From NCBI GenBank assembly GCA_963920575.1, contig OY986971.1, positions 6,760,779 to 6,824,778 of the forward strand: a stretch of 64,000 nucleotides of DNA, given 5' to 3'. The notes beneath the pieces are model-generated. The model worked only from the letters and a program-made list of their open reading frames with translations. It was not told where the DNA came from and searched no databases. This document shows positions 46,296-58,026 of the stretch, piece by piece. Both the position numbers and the translations under genes were made by a program. Source of the stretch: Narthecium ossifragum. Lineage: Eukaryota; Streptophyta; Magnoliopsida; Dioscoreales; Nartheciaceae. The first letter of the stretch is position 1, and every line of letters begins with the position of its first letter.

Positions 46296-49200
46296 CCCAG
46301 GAGGAAGAAGAAGAAGTGCCTTATGGCAAGCGTGGAAATATGCAAGCTCAAGACCCATTGGAGGAAGTGGACATCGGCGAAGAGGGCGATCATCGTCCAA
46401 CATTCATCAGCAAACTTCTCGACAAAACTTGAGGTATGAATTACTATCTATTCTTCGTTCATGTAAAGATTGTTTTGCCTGGGATTATGAAGAATTGCCT
46501 AGCCTAGATAGGACGATTGTCGAGCATGAGTTACCTACTCGGCCAAATTTTAAACCCTATAAGCAAGCGCCAAGACGTTTTGCTCCAAATGTAGTCCCAG
46601 AAATAAAAAAGAAAATTGAACAATTGCTGCATGCTAAGTTTATTAGGATGACCAGATATGTTGAATGGCTTTCTAATATTGTGCCATTATTGAAGAAAAA
46701 TGGCAAACTTAGAGTATGTATTGATTTTAGAAATTTGAACTTAGCAACACGAAAAGATGAATATCCTATGCCATCAGTTGACAACTTAGTCGATTCTACT
46801 GCTGGCCATGAGATTTATTCCTTTATGGATGGTTATTCTAGTTATAACCAAATTTTTATCGCCGAGAAGGACATTCATAAAACAGCGTTTCGATGTCCAG
46901 GAGCATTAGGATGTTATGAATGGGTTGTTATGCCATTTGGATTGAAAAATGCTGGAGCTACATACCAAAGGGCGATGAAGATGATTTTTCATGATATGAT
47001 CGGTCAATTTATTGAAGTATATGTTGATGATATCGTCATTAAATCACCGGTTGTGACTGATCATTTTGCCCAATTGGTTAAAGTATTTGAACGAATGAGA
47101 AAGTATAACCTGAAACTCAATCCCTTAAAATGTGCATTTGGGGTTCAAGCAGGAAACTTTTTAGGTTTTCTCGTCCATCAGTGTGGCATTGAATTGGATA
47201 GTAATAAAGCAAAGTCAATTATTGAAGCTAAACCTCCAACTACTAAGAAGGAACTGCAAAAGTTTCTCGGTCAAATAAATTTCTTAAGGAGATTTATTTC
47301 CAATTGCGCAGGAAAAACACAAGTGTTCTCTTCGCTGTTGCGGTTGAAGAATGAGGACGATTACGTCTGGGAAGATCAGCATCAAAGAGCATTTGAGTGC
47401 TTGAAGCAATATCTTGCAACACCACCAGTGATGGCGCAACCAAGAATGGGTGAAGCTTTGAAGCTGTATATCGCTGCAGAAGACCGATCTATAGGTGGTC
47501 TCTTGGCGCAAGATGGTAAAGATGGCGTGGAAAGAGCAATCTATTATATAAGTAGGCAGTTGCTACCATATGAACAAAAGTATTCGGCCATAGAGAAATT
47601 ATGTTTGGCCTTATATTTTATGTGTACTAAGCTTCGAGCTTATTTAAAGCATGTAACTGTCTATCTTATATCAAAGTTCAATGTCATGAAATTTTTGTTC
47701 TCTCTCCCAATTTTACATCAACGCATTGGTTACTGAGTTTTAACTTTAGCTGAATTTGATATTCAGTTCATTTCTCAAAAGGCTGTCAAAGGCCCAGTGT
47801 TAGCTGATTTCTTAGCTGCTCATCCTTGTTTAGATATACCAAAAGAATTAGAGCAAGAAATCGATTTGGTTACAATGACACCTTGGACGATGTATTTTGA
47901 TGGCTCTAAAACAATTGACGGTGCAGGCTTAGGGATTACAATTGTGTCGCCCATTGGATAACAATATAAATTTGCTTATACCCTAGAGCAGCTGTGCACC
48001 AACAATCAGGCCGTATATGAAGCATTAATCATCGGCCTAGAAATATTGTTAGATTTAGGAGTGCGTAATGTGAGAATCAAGGGCGATTCTCAATTAGTGA
48101 TCAATCATATACTTGGTTCTTATAAGTGTCAGAGCGATATCTTAATACCTTTTCATCAAATCGCTCTACAGTTATTGAATCATTTCTATGATTTCGAACT
48201 TGAGTTTGTACCAAGGTTACAAAATGACGAAGCCAATACTTTAGCCCAAATAGCCTCTGGCTATAAAATATTTAAACACTTGGGGGGCATGGCTGGATTT
48301 ACATATGGTACAATTTGTTCTGCTGTAGGGCGAACATATAAAGCATTAGATATAATCCAAGTGGACGATCAACTTGATTGGCGTACTCCTATCGTTCAGT
48401 TTTTACAAAATATATCATCCAAAGTGGATAGAAAAGTTCGCCTTAAAGCAATACACTATGTTTTGATTAACGATATTTTATATAAACGTCGCCCAGATGG
48501 AATTTTGTTGAGATGTTGAGGACCAGATGAATCACAAATCACAATGGCCGAGATACATAACGGAGTTTGTGGTGCACACCAATCTGGTGTCAAAATGCGT
48601 TGGCTAATAATACGCAGTGGTTATTATTGGCCACGCATGGGGGAGGAATGTGCTTGATATGCAAAGGGATGTGATGCGTGCCAAAGGCATGGCCCATTAC
48701 AATAGGCACCAGCTAGTGAGCTACCACTCATTATAAAGCCTTGGCCATTTAGATGTTGGACGATAGATATTATTGGTAAGATACATCCACCATCGTCCAT
48801 GTTGCACAAGTTTGTAATTGTGGCGACAGATTACTTTACTAAATGGGTAGAGGCCATTCCTTTAAAAACAATATCCGACGATCAAGTTATAAATTTTATA
48901 TGGGAAAACATGATCTGTCGGTTTGGCATCCCACAAATAATAGTGTCCGACCAAGGGACAATGTTTGTTAGTACTAGAGTAAAAAACTTTTTTGCGGAGT
49001 ACAAGATTAATAGGGCAAACTCTACACCATATTATGCTCAATCCAATGGACAGGTTGAGGTGTCTAATAGGACGATCAAATCCATCATAAGGAAAATGAT
49101 GGACGATAACCCGAGGCAATGGCATGAAGGGTTATTAAGAGCTTTATGGGCTCATAGGACTACACCTAAGTCCAGTACTAAAGTCACACCTTTTCAGTTA

Positions 49201-49599
49201 GTATATGGCCAAGAAGCAGTTCTGCCTGCTGAAATAAATGTCCTATCGCCAAGAGTACTAGGACAAGATGATTTAACAAAGGATGAATATCATGAATCCT
49301 TGATGTATAATTTATTAGAGCTCGATAAACGATGAGCTATTGCTTTAGAAAACATTGAGGTTCAAAAAATGAAAATGGCCAACATATATAACATAAAGGT
49401 GGTAGCAAAGAAATTCAAAGAGGGCGATTTAGTATGGAAAACGATTCTACCGGTGGATCGTGGTGACCCTAAATATGGGAAATGGTCGGCCAATTGGGAA
49501 GGACCATTTTTGGTCGATCAAGTACTGTCCAATGGATCATGTCAGTTAAGAACAATTGACGGTGGTTTACGCCGAACCATGATAAATGGTAAGACTTAA
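46296..49599 (+). pseudogene. pol: A: reverse transcriptase, RNase H, second RNase H, integrase (six stops)
   Basis: All of it lies in one reading frame, broken only by stops at 47734, 47959, 48517, 48655, 48703 and 49333. RT has LRVCIDFRNLNLATRKDEYP, YSFMDGYSSYNQ and the catalytic VYVDDIVIKSP. The first RNase H covers ALKLYIAAEDRSIGGLLAQ. A second one (MYFDGSKTIDGAGLG, VRIKGDSQLVINHILGSY, NDEANTLAQIASG) is the extra plant RNase H that marks the Tat lineage. The integrase finger (HNGVCGAHQSG, CDACQRHG) and core ([27 protein letters not shown]) retain D, D and E. At least two stops suggest CGA-to-TGA change. Inactive as a polyprotein. Confidence 0.92.
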
Positions 49600-49730
49600 A
49601 AAAGTACTTTCCAGCGATGTAAAAGCAAAAATATCAAAAAGGGAAAAGTTTAGAAAATGAACGATTGCAATTATATTTTCAGATATTACAAAATTGAGAA
49701 CATCATCGTTCATGTCATGCAACTACAAAA

Positions 49731-52700
49731 TTATCTCTTCAAGGAGAGATTTTGAGATATGCGAGCAATTTTTTCTCTGATAGCTTTAAAGCACTGCTTG
49801 TTCTTTACTAGTTCACCTTTCAGCTCAATCTGATGATCTTTTGAGGAATTGGCTTCTAAGGCAATAAACTCTTGCATAAGTTGGTTGCCATCCTCAGTTA
49901 GCTGGGTGGTCTCGCGGAGAAGATAATTTCTTTGGGTGGTACATTGGGCGATCTTTGCTTCTAACTCCTTTATTTGGTTTTGATAACCAAGAATTTCTGA
50001 TTCTTTCTCGCCAATGTCACCTGTATTTTTGTGGAGTTGCTTGACATGATCGTTGATGATGTTTTTGATATGGGTCCATCGCTCTTGACGCTCCCCTATA
50101 AGGACGATCTCGTTCATCAAAATTTTCCTTTCAGCGTCCAAACTCTCAATTTTTATCCTGACACTGTGGATATCGTCCATCTCGCTGGACGACAAACCTA
50201 AGGCTACTGGATCAAGAGTAAGAAAAGGAGCTATCGCCTTGTCCAGAGCTTCACTGTCGGACTTAGTAAAGTCTTCCTCCGGTAATTTATCTAAGACTAT
50301 CAGGCATTGGGCCAAAACTCTCCTAAACCCTTGATGTTGGCCATCTTGTGTAGCTTCAGGGTCAACAATAGTCTTTTTGGCTGTCGGTAGAGCATGCCAT
50401 GAATCGGAGAATGCTTGGACGATATTGATCAGCTGGGCGATGTCGCCCTAAGAGAATAAATATTAGTAAGTTTTATCACAAAGTGACTAAAACGAATCAA
50501 ATCAAATGATTCATACCTGAGGTGGAGCAGAGCTGGATGCATGTGCGACTGGAGTGACGAATGATGAAGACGGAGTCATCGTCATGTGTGGAGCAGTCCC
50601 AGGACTCTCAGTTATTGTTCTTATTTGAACATCAGCAGTTGGTGCTAAGGCAGGAGTAGTCGTGATGTTCGGCTCAACAGCTTTGGCCGATGGGTCCTCA
50701 ATTGTAGTCTAAGGGGCTGGAGTATTCCCAGAAGCTGATGCAGAAGATAAACTCGCATTACCAAGGTCTCGTAGAAAACTATACGGACCATGAATGAGCA
50801 GTTGACCAGTTAATGACAAACCTGGTCTAGCTGGGGTTGTGTTCAAAACATCGAAGATGTTGTCATCATTTTCGTCCTCCTCTTCTCGATCAGAGTCTTG
50901 ATCGCCAGACTTGCTTTTCCTCGATTCCTAAAATATATAAAGATCAGAAAAGGGGTTGATAGATCGCTCAATTAATAAGAATAAAGTTATCTATACTTTT
51001 ATATTCTTTTGAGCGGTTCATTTGATTCTACAACCGGAACGTACTTGCGCCTTAGTCTTTGAGGAGGATTTGGTCGAGGAAATTGTGGGCAAGCTCTTGT
51101 CAGCATGACCAGAAATAGTTGGAGGGTTTTCCTCGACCATTTGAGGTGGAGGTGCTTCAACCACAAACTCAGGAGCAATGGTGGTAGGTTGAGAGGAAGA
51201 TGGTGCATATAAAGAGCTAGAGGTACTGGAGTCCACCTCTACAGCAGCCCTGAAAAAATAAAAAAATTGTTTACTGCCAAGGAGAGGCTGAAAACAAAAA
51301 AACTAGAGGAAAATTTAGTAAAACTCACTTGGCAAGAACAGATGGGCTGCTTGGACGACTACTATGAGATTCAACTTCCTTCTCGGCGATGGGCGACGAA
51401 GTTGGTTGAGCTTGTGGAGAAGAAGATTGTTGGGTTTGAACGACAGTCTTTCCTTTACCACGTTTCTTTTTAGGTGGCTCGTCGCCCTCATCATCAGAAT
51501 CTGTCGTTCATTTGTTTTTCAAAATAGGAACATATAATGAACGAGTAAAAGAAGGATGCAAAACATACCTTTCTTCTTCCGTTTATCTGGTCGAGGACCA
51601 GTGGTCAATTGCTTTCGTCTTTTCTTTTCCTTTGGTGGAGTAAACTTTTGAAAAATGAGATCCTTGTCGAGGAAGAGAAGACGCTCATTGACCATTGCCT
51701 CCCAACTATCGATAATAGTAGTCTCAATGTCGCTAGTAGGCTCAAAAGATCTAAGCCTAAATCTCTTAACAAGGATCATTTCTCTCTTCTGCACATAAAC
51801 TACTCGCTCAATATCGGAGAAGATACATCGCCCTCTGGTGATGAGATTGAAGCTGAAGTATGGTGGGACTGGCCAAGATTGTTTAAGGCCAAACTGACGA
51901 GCAGCAAAATTGGGAGAGTAAACCTCTACTCCACATTTATTGTTAGCCTTGCCATAAGCCGTATCAAAATGAAGGTCACGGCCAATGAGAAAACGAGCCA
52001 AGGCCAATACCTTGTCTTCTGATTCCAAATTGGAAGAAAGATCAAGTAAAGGTCTAATGGACAATGGATGAGAATCAGGGTTGAATGGACGATAAGAAGA
52101 ATAACGGGACAGAGTATAAAAATAATTGAATGCTTGTTGGAAGGATTTGGGAATGGATGACAAAGAAAGATACAAATGGCCTTGAGTTCTGGCCGATGAC
52201 GACGAAGGTGGCATGTGAAGCTCAGGAAGTAGGCTTTAAGCCATAATTGAACGAGCCAAAGAGGGCCAAACCCCGTCAAACTACTACCATCCTTCAACTG
52301 GTCGAGAGCGAGGTACATTCCTCGATAAATAGCAGACAAAACAAAAGAAGAAAAGCAAAGAACCTATTTGCCAGAGGTGAGTTCTCGGGCAAGTGGAATG
52401 TACCCCTTGACTGGTCTTTTAGCCAGGAGGCAAAGTACGAACTTACAAAGCCAGTAGTAAATGAACGCTAATCGTTCAAGAGAGTTTGGAGGGTCATCGG
52501 TCTCAGATAATTTAGCATAAGAGCTAATGAAAAGACCATAGTTCTTATCGGCATAAAAACGATTTCATTTTTGGGTACTTCCATATTGGCTGATACGGAA
52601 GAACCGAGAGGAGATAGACTGGTTAAGAGTGATATGTCTAACAAAGTAATAGTGAGCGAGCCAAAAGGGAAAACAAAATTGTTATATTCTGTCGACCAAA

Positions 52701-53150
52701 AGAGGAGCGATGAAATAAGTAAGTTGGGATCTTGGTGAGGAACCCTAGTACTCAGATCCAAGAAATCTAAGATACCGGCGTCAACAAAAACTTGTTTGAA
52801 TTCAGGATGGTTAATCATCCTATTGTACCATTCAATGAATTTGTCATCGTTCAGGGGCCAAGAGGTGATAGGGTTCTTTGAAGAAAGGGAGGACAGATTT
52901 AGGGTTTGAGAAAAAGGAAAATCACCAGAAAGGGGAAATGAATGTACAAGGGTATTTCTTCAGGACCAAGAGAAGGAATATTTTCTGGAATAAAACAAGG
53001 ACCCATAATAAATGACTTGGAATTGAGGTCACCTTCCCGGATCAGATAGCTGCTCTTAACCTCGTCCGCTTTCATGATGTCATTATAACCCCCAACGGCC
53101 GAGATCACTTCTTTCTGCGCATCATTGTTCGCCTTGATCTCACGCACCAT
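49731..53150 (-). pseudogene. A: antisense, intron-containing gene with plant-mobile-domain-like region
   Basis: A minus-strand gene fills the space between integrase and the 3' LTR. Inferred exons are 53150-51569, 51500-51329, 51249-51045, 50927-50517 and 50447-49731. All four introns are GT-AG and the frame carries across every junction. Exon 1 is broken by frame changes and stops. It encodes NDDKFIEWYNRMINHPEFKQ, FPFGSLTITLLDISLLTSLS and VYSPNFAARQFGLKQSWPVP, resembling the plant mobile domain known from transposons and Tat antisense ORFs. Exons 2-4 are Ser/Pro-rich with a basic patch (PPKKKRGKGK) and one TAG in exon 4. Exon 5 is a fully open 238-codon coiled-coil-like segment. Function unknown; DNA or chromatin binding is a guess. 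Confidence 0.72.
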
Positions 53151-53490
53151 GATGACGGAACGGAAGGAAACGCCGGAGTAAAGAAGAAAAGAACAAAGGG
53201 CCGCCGCAAAGGTAGGTGAAGAGAAATAAAACCCTAGGAGACTTGAAGAAGAAGACAGGTAAAGAAAGTTCTAACTCGGCCGAGGTAAACGGCTTAAATA
53301 AAGGGTTTTTTGTCGTCACTTGCCAAAAGTTTTAAATGCAGAATCCAGAAGATTTGGATAGAGAAAAGAAACAGTGCAGCGGTTCAGTTTCCTAAACATC
53401 CGCTATGATTAAGTTTGAAAAAACCTAGGCAAAACGGTCAAATCCCGTCTGATGCGGTCACCTCGTCATTAAAGCGTTCCTCGATTACCG

Positions 53491-53504
53491 CATGGGGGGC
53501 AAAA
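53491..53504 (+). other. Polypurine tract of A
   Basis: CATGGGGGGCAAAA directly abuts the 3' LTR, where plus-strand DNA synthesis should be primed. Confidence 0.7.
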
Positions 53505-54646
53505 TGTTAGCCAAAATAATGGCTAAACCATTAATGACTGACACGTAAGCAAAACAGCAATGGATGATAAACACATAGTATCATCATTCAGATAAGACTC
53601 ATCACCCAAATGGACGATCAGGTTCCTATGACTGAGGATGACATATCGTCCATAAAGTAAGCATCGTCCATAGAACTAAGGACGATGATCGTCCAAAAGT
53701 CACCGTGAAGCATGCAAGTTGAAGCCATCGTCCAAAAGCAATTAACACATGTGCTATTTAAAGATATAAAACACATGCAGGTATGACGTGGACAAGAAAC
53801 GATAAGTAATCCAGCGTAATCATGACGTACGCGATGAAGAAGCATCGACTATGTGTACTCTCAGAACCAGAAACGAACGTGGGAGAAGCCGTTGAGGCGC
53901 AGTTAGCACACAATCTCCTCTATTTGCGCCACCAACCCTCAAGGCGGGAGCAGTTATTTAGTTTCTTAGATATATATAGCTTCTTTTCACCACTATAAAC
54001 CACCCCGCCGACTCTCTGTAACCAGGCTTGAGCATGGCTTTCGTTTCTGTGATACCTGTAAGCTTTCAGATTTATTAATGAATCGTTTAATTCGGTTAAT
54101 GTTTTTTTTATTGCTTTCTTAGTATAATTTAGTTAATATAGTTGATTTAATGGTTTTTAATCTCTTCTTTCTTTTCTTTAGTTTAGTTTAAGTTTATGGG
54201 TTTCCGTCCTCTGTTTTTCCGGATAGTTTAATTTAGATTTAATATAGACATAATTAGCTTAGATTAGTCTTAGAATAAGTTAAACGAGTTTATTTATTTA
54301 GTTTCTGTTCTTCCAATTGTAGGATGTAATTTAGGATTAATCTAGATTTAATTAGGATTAAAGTAAGTAATGTTCTGTTCTTCAGTTCTTAGTTTAATGC
54401 TTTCAGTTTTCCTAATTTAGTTAGTTAATTCGTATAATCTTAGATTAAAATTATATTATTTAAAGCATGAATTAGATTTACTTTCTGTCTTCTTTACCGA
54501 CATTCCATCTAATTTAATCTTTTCCATTGATTTGACACCTCTGTTCGAACCAAGTTCGAAGGAGTTTGAACCTTATCACGTCCCTAATCTTCTATTTAGA
54601 CTAAGTTTGACCGTTGACGGTCAACGACAAGATTTCCAGGTCAACA
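53505..54646 (+). repeat. 3' LTR of A
   Basis: At 1,142 bp it is slightly shorter than the 5' LTR because of small deletions (one of about 11 bases near the end). A TATA-like TATATATAG is at 53971-53979. Six of nine ATCGTCC boxes survive. The target duplication GCTCC follows and passes directly into the amidase pseudogene. Confidence 0.93.
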
Positions 54647-56421
54647 GCTCCAAATCAGCAGGAACACTAAATCCAGGATACCCTCCAATTGCTGGAATCT
54701 GAATAGCATCAACGTTAGTCGTCAGGATTGAGTCCAACTTCTCGTCCCTCATCAGCTTCTCGATTCCATCCTTGGAAAGATCATCCATCAAGTGAAAGGC
54801 ACTTCTTACTGATGGATCGATTCCAGTGGTGTTCTCAGATAACAAGAGCATGAGTTGCCCTTACTCTGCTATCTTCTCCTGCAATCAGATATATATGCTT
54901 CATGTCTTAAAAGCTGGATCACTTGCTTGACGAAACCAACCAGAAAATGGAAATCCAGCGAGTCTTTCCTTACCTCGACGCTGTTGTGGTTGTTGAATGC
55001 TATCACGTCTGCAAGTGTTCTCACAGGAGAGCAAAGCAATTCCGACAAGTATTCATTAAGATAGAGCTTGAACTCTGCTAGGAAGGCAAGAAACTCTCCA
55101 CTTTGGTGGGTGTTTTGGATGGTGCTTGTGTTGGCTATTTCAAGGTTGTCGACTAAGATAGCGCCTTTTTCCCTGTGCATTTGCACACGGATATAGATTC
55201 AGAACTGATATCAGTCAGGATTTTATGGGGCAACAGAGAAAGGTTGGTATTTTGTGACGGTGTAGAGGCATTAACTATAAATAGTTATAATTACCTCATA
55301 GTTTTGAAGTGCTGCTCATAAACTTGAGCCTGAATAGAGCCATTGGAGAACTGATCGAAGAAGCCTTTCCTTAGGATCCCCAGCCGCTTCCCTTTGAGCC
55401 CATCCACCTTAAGAAACTGTTTATAACCACCGCTGGGTATGTACTTGGCTGCTGCTCGGGTCACCTTGGCGTCCCACGGATCGAACCCGACGATGGCCTC
55501 CAACACCTCGACCGCATCGGAAACAGTCCGGCAAATGGAGCTGCAGATCGATCAACACCCCACCTGTTAACTTTCTTATAGACCCATCAAAGAAACGAGG
55601 GCGAGGAGGCTAATGATTGGGTACCCGATGGTGTCCTAGCGGGCGGAGATGGGGATGACACCGGAGCGGCCAGTGAGGCCGACGGTGGGCTTGATGCCGA
55701 CGAGGGAGGTGAATGAGGTTGGGCATATGATGGAGCCTGCCGTCTCCGTCCCCAACGTCACCGCCATGTTCGCCGCCGCAGCGATCGCCGACCCGCTGCT
55801 CGATCCACACACATAGGCCGACAACTTGTATGGGTTCTGCCGAATCAAGCTCTTCTTATTAGGTGTCCCGTTTGCTAATATCTATACAAAAGAACAAAAG
55901 GAGAATCGACCTTGCCCTGTCCGCCGCGTGCGCTCCATCCGCTCGGCGCATGGTCTGACCGAAAGTTAGACCACTCGCTGATGCTAGCCTTACCCAGTAT
56001 CACCGCTCCCGCCCTTCTCAATCTCCTCACCACCCCAGCGTCGCGGGGGGACCACCGATCCGAGCAGCGCCAACGACCCAGCCGTGGTGTTGAGCTTGTC
56101 CCGGGTCCCTATGTTGTCCTTGAGCAGCACCGGGATCCCGTGCAACCCGCCGCACCGTCCCAGCTCCCTCCTCTCCCAGTCGGCACGGTCGGCCTGGCGC
56201 AGCGCGTCTGGGTTCACCTCGATCACGGCATGGAGCTGCGGGTTCAAAGCCTGGATCTGGCCCTGGTAGAACTCCACCAGTTGACGGGACGTTAGCCGGC
56301 CCTCGGCGAAGCCTTTTTGCATGCTCTCAGTCGTGGCCTCTCTGATCTCGAATCCATGGACGGCGATGGCTACCAACAGTGAGAGGAGCACTAGAAGCAG
56401 CGAGGAGCACCGGGGAGTCAT
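54647..56421 (-). pseudogene. Secreted amidase-signature protein, exons 1-5 (pseudogene)
   Basis: Members of the amidase-signature family hydrolyse amides with a Ser-Ser-Lys triad; plant proteins like this are annotated as probable amidases, substrate unknown. Exons: 56421-55911, 55836-55625, 55540-55295, 55172-54974, and 54878 to the insertion. Exon 1 starts with a signal peptide (SSLLLVLLSLLVAIAVHG) and holds GIPVLLKDNIGTRD with the Lys. Exon 2 holds CGSSSGSAIAAAANM and TETAGSIICPTSF with both Ser. Exons 3-5 match AVEVLEAIVGFDPWDA and IPAIGGYPGFSVPA. Lesions: a six-G run (56045-56050, one base too many) shifts exon 1, TAG at 55636-55638 in exon 2, TAA at 54861-54863 in exon 5, then the element A insertion. 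The tail is at 18537-18683. Confidence 0.87.
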
Positions 56422-56661
56422 GGCAGATCATATGGTTTCTCGGTTCTGGAGGTTAGCCAGGTAATAGCTCAACATTTTTTTATTATAGTTGAACAACTTA
56501 TAAAGGGGTCGGTCTATCAACACCACAACAAAGACTATCCACACTTGTTACACTACATCCGACCTACAAGCTACAATCTCCACTGTTTGACTAGCCACAC
56601 CACGTGAGGGAACCGTTCCTACCCAAACTACCTTTAACACCACATGTGAAACTATATTAAT
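56422..56661. other. Former amidase promoter region; no gene seen
   Basis: This is AT-rich DNA upstream of the amidase start, ending at the presumed LTR of element F. No clear TATA box was assigned. Confidence 0.4.
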
Positions 56662-58003
56662 GAGTCATGAAATATTCATGATTTGATTCTTTAATTTATC
56701 TTTGCTAGCCCAAAAGTGTTTGTATTTGATAATTTGTTAGTTGATTTCAGATTTAATGAAAATTCAAGTTGGAAAATACATAAAAAGGTTAATATGCTAA
56801 AAATACGATGCTCCGCTGTCAGTTTGGAAAGAATTCGTCATAAATTCCAGAAAATTCCTAAATTTCTGAAATTGGGAGGACTGCTAGAAGACATCAAGAT
56901 GAACAACTTTTATGTTGGAAGCTTCGCCAAATTTCATACAGATTTTCCAGAATTATCAAGACAAAGTTGATTGGAAAAACACTGCTGGACTATCGATCGG
57001 TCAAACGGACAATCAATCGGTGAATAGTGCCGATCGATCAGCCATACGAGCGATCGATCGGTCGCGCGGAAACCTAATTTCAGAAATATTAAAAATAGAG
57101 TCCTCTTTGAAGTGATACTACTTTGGCCGAGTCTATACCTATAAAAAGAAGTTTTCTGGTCAAAAATTAAGAGCCCCTATAGAGAGAAAAGATAGAATTA
57201 GGGTTTCTGAAGACGGAGGATTCAATCCGTGGATCCTTGGAGTTCTTCATCAATTCCATGGCTTCCATCTCCAAGATGAGTGGTTGATTCTTATACTTAG
57301 TGATCTCATGAAGCTTTAGTATATCTTCTTTATATTTTCTAGTTGAATCTTGTATTCTTATTTTAGACATGATCTTATAGATTTGATTTTAATGATAAAA
57401 GAGTTGAGAGAATAGAGTTACTTGATATATTTTTATACCTACTTGATTTCGGTGATTGATAGTAGAGATCTATAACATGATTTTAATGTGGTTTGTAAAA
57501 TAACCGATGAGATACTTTCTGCTTAGTGACGATAGGTTGTGCTAAGGTTACCCCGAAGACAAACTCTGCTAATCGAAGATAAAGTATGCCTTTGGAAAAC
57601 ACTTAACTTCTTTCAGGGATTCATGTAAGCTTAAGAAGCTGTGAATCTATAATATCTAGATAAAAAGACAAGATGATAACTAGAGAATACAGGAAGTGAC
57701 ACTAAAGTAGATTGAGTAATCCATAGGTTTTCTTTCATTGATTTATCTTAATCTTAATTTCCATTGTTTTCTTAGTTAGTTTTAATTACTTAATTTCTAA
57801 AAACCAATGAACCCTTTTGTTGCTTTAGAATAGAGTATTGAAAGTTTGTTTTGTTTTTGTTATTTAAATCAGTAGTTTCCCTGTGGATCGACCCCGTATT
57901 TCATCATTATATTATCATTTGAATTTAATATTGAAATAAGGGTTTATAAATTTCTAAATTATGGATTGCATACAATTTAACAACATCGTTTCACGAGACA
58001 TCA
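56662..58003 (+). repeat. Degraded Athila-like LTR (element F)
   Basis: It ends in CACGAGACATCA directly before a degenerate primer-binding site. The likely start TGAGTCATGAAATATTCATG mirrors that end, as in element C, so the left limit is inferred. It has CCTATAAAAAG at 57138-57148 (TATA box) and CCCTGTGGATCGACC in U5. A cluster of GATCGATC/ATCGATCGG boxes lies at about 56990-57062. It shares U5 blocks with the reversed sequence at 61.66-62.2 kb. Confidence 0.65.
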
Positions 58004-58008
58004 GCTTT

Positions 58009-58026
58009 TGGCGTCGTTGTCGGGGA
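58009..58026 (+). other. Degenerate primer-binding site of F
   Basis: TGGCGTCGTTGTCGGGGA differs from the Athila-type site in element C by two C-to-T changes. Confidence 0.8.

Larger units (their letters stand above)
18684..54646 (+). mobile_element. Tat/Retand-like Ty3/gypsy retrotransposon A (hosts B1-B3 and C)
   Basis: The element has LTRs beginning TGTTAGCC and ending GTCAACA, target duplication GCTCC, gag, protease, RT, two RNase H regions, integrase and an antisense gene before the 3' LTR. A second RNase H and an extra antisense ORF downstream of pol are established features of the Tat lineage (Retand, Grande, RIRE2 types). Without its four nested insertions it would be about 14 kb. 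It is inactive: gag has a stop and frame breaks, and pol has six in-frame stops. The two LTRs differ by several short indels and roughly 3% (by eye), so A is older than C. Confidence 0.9.
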
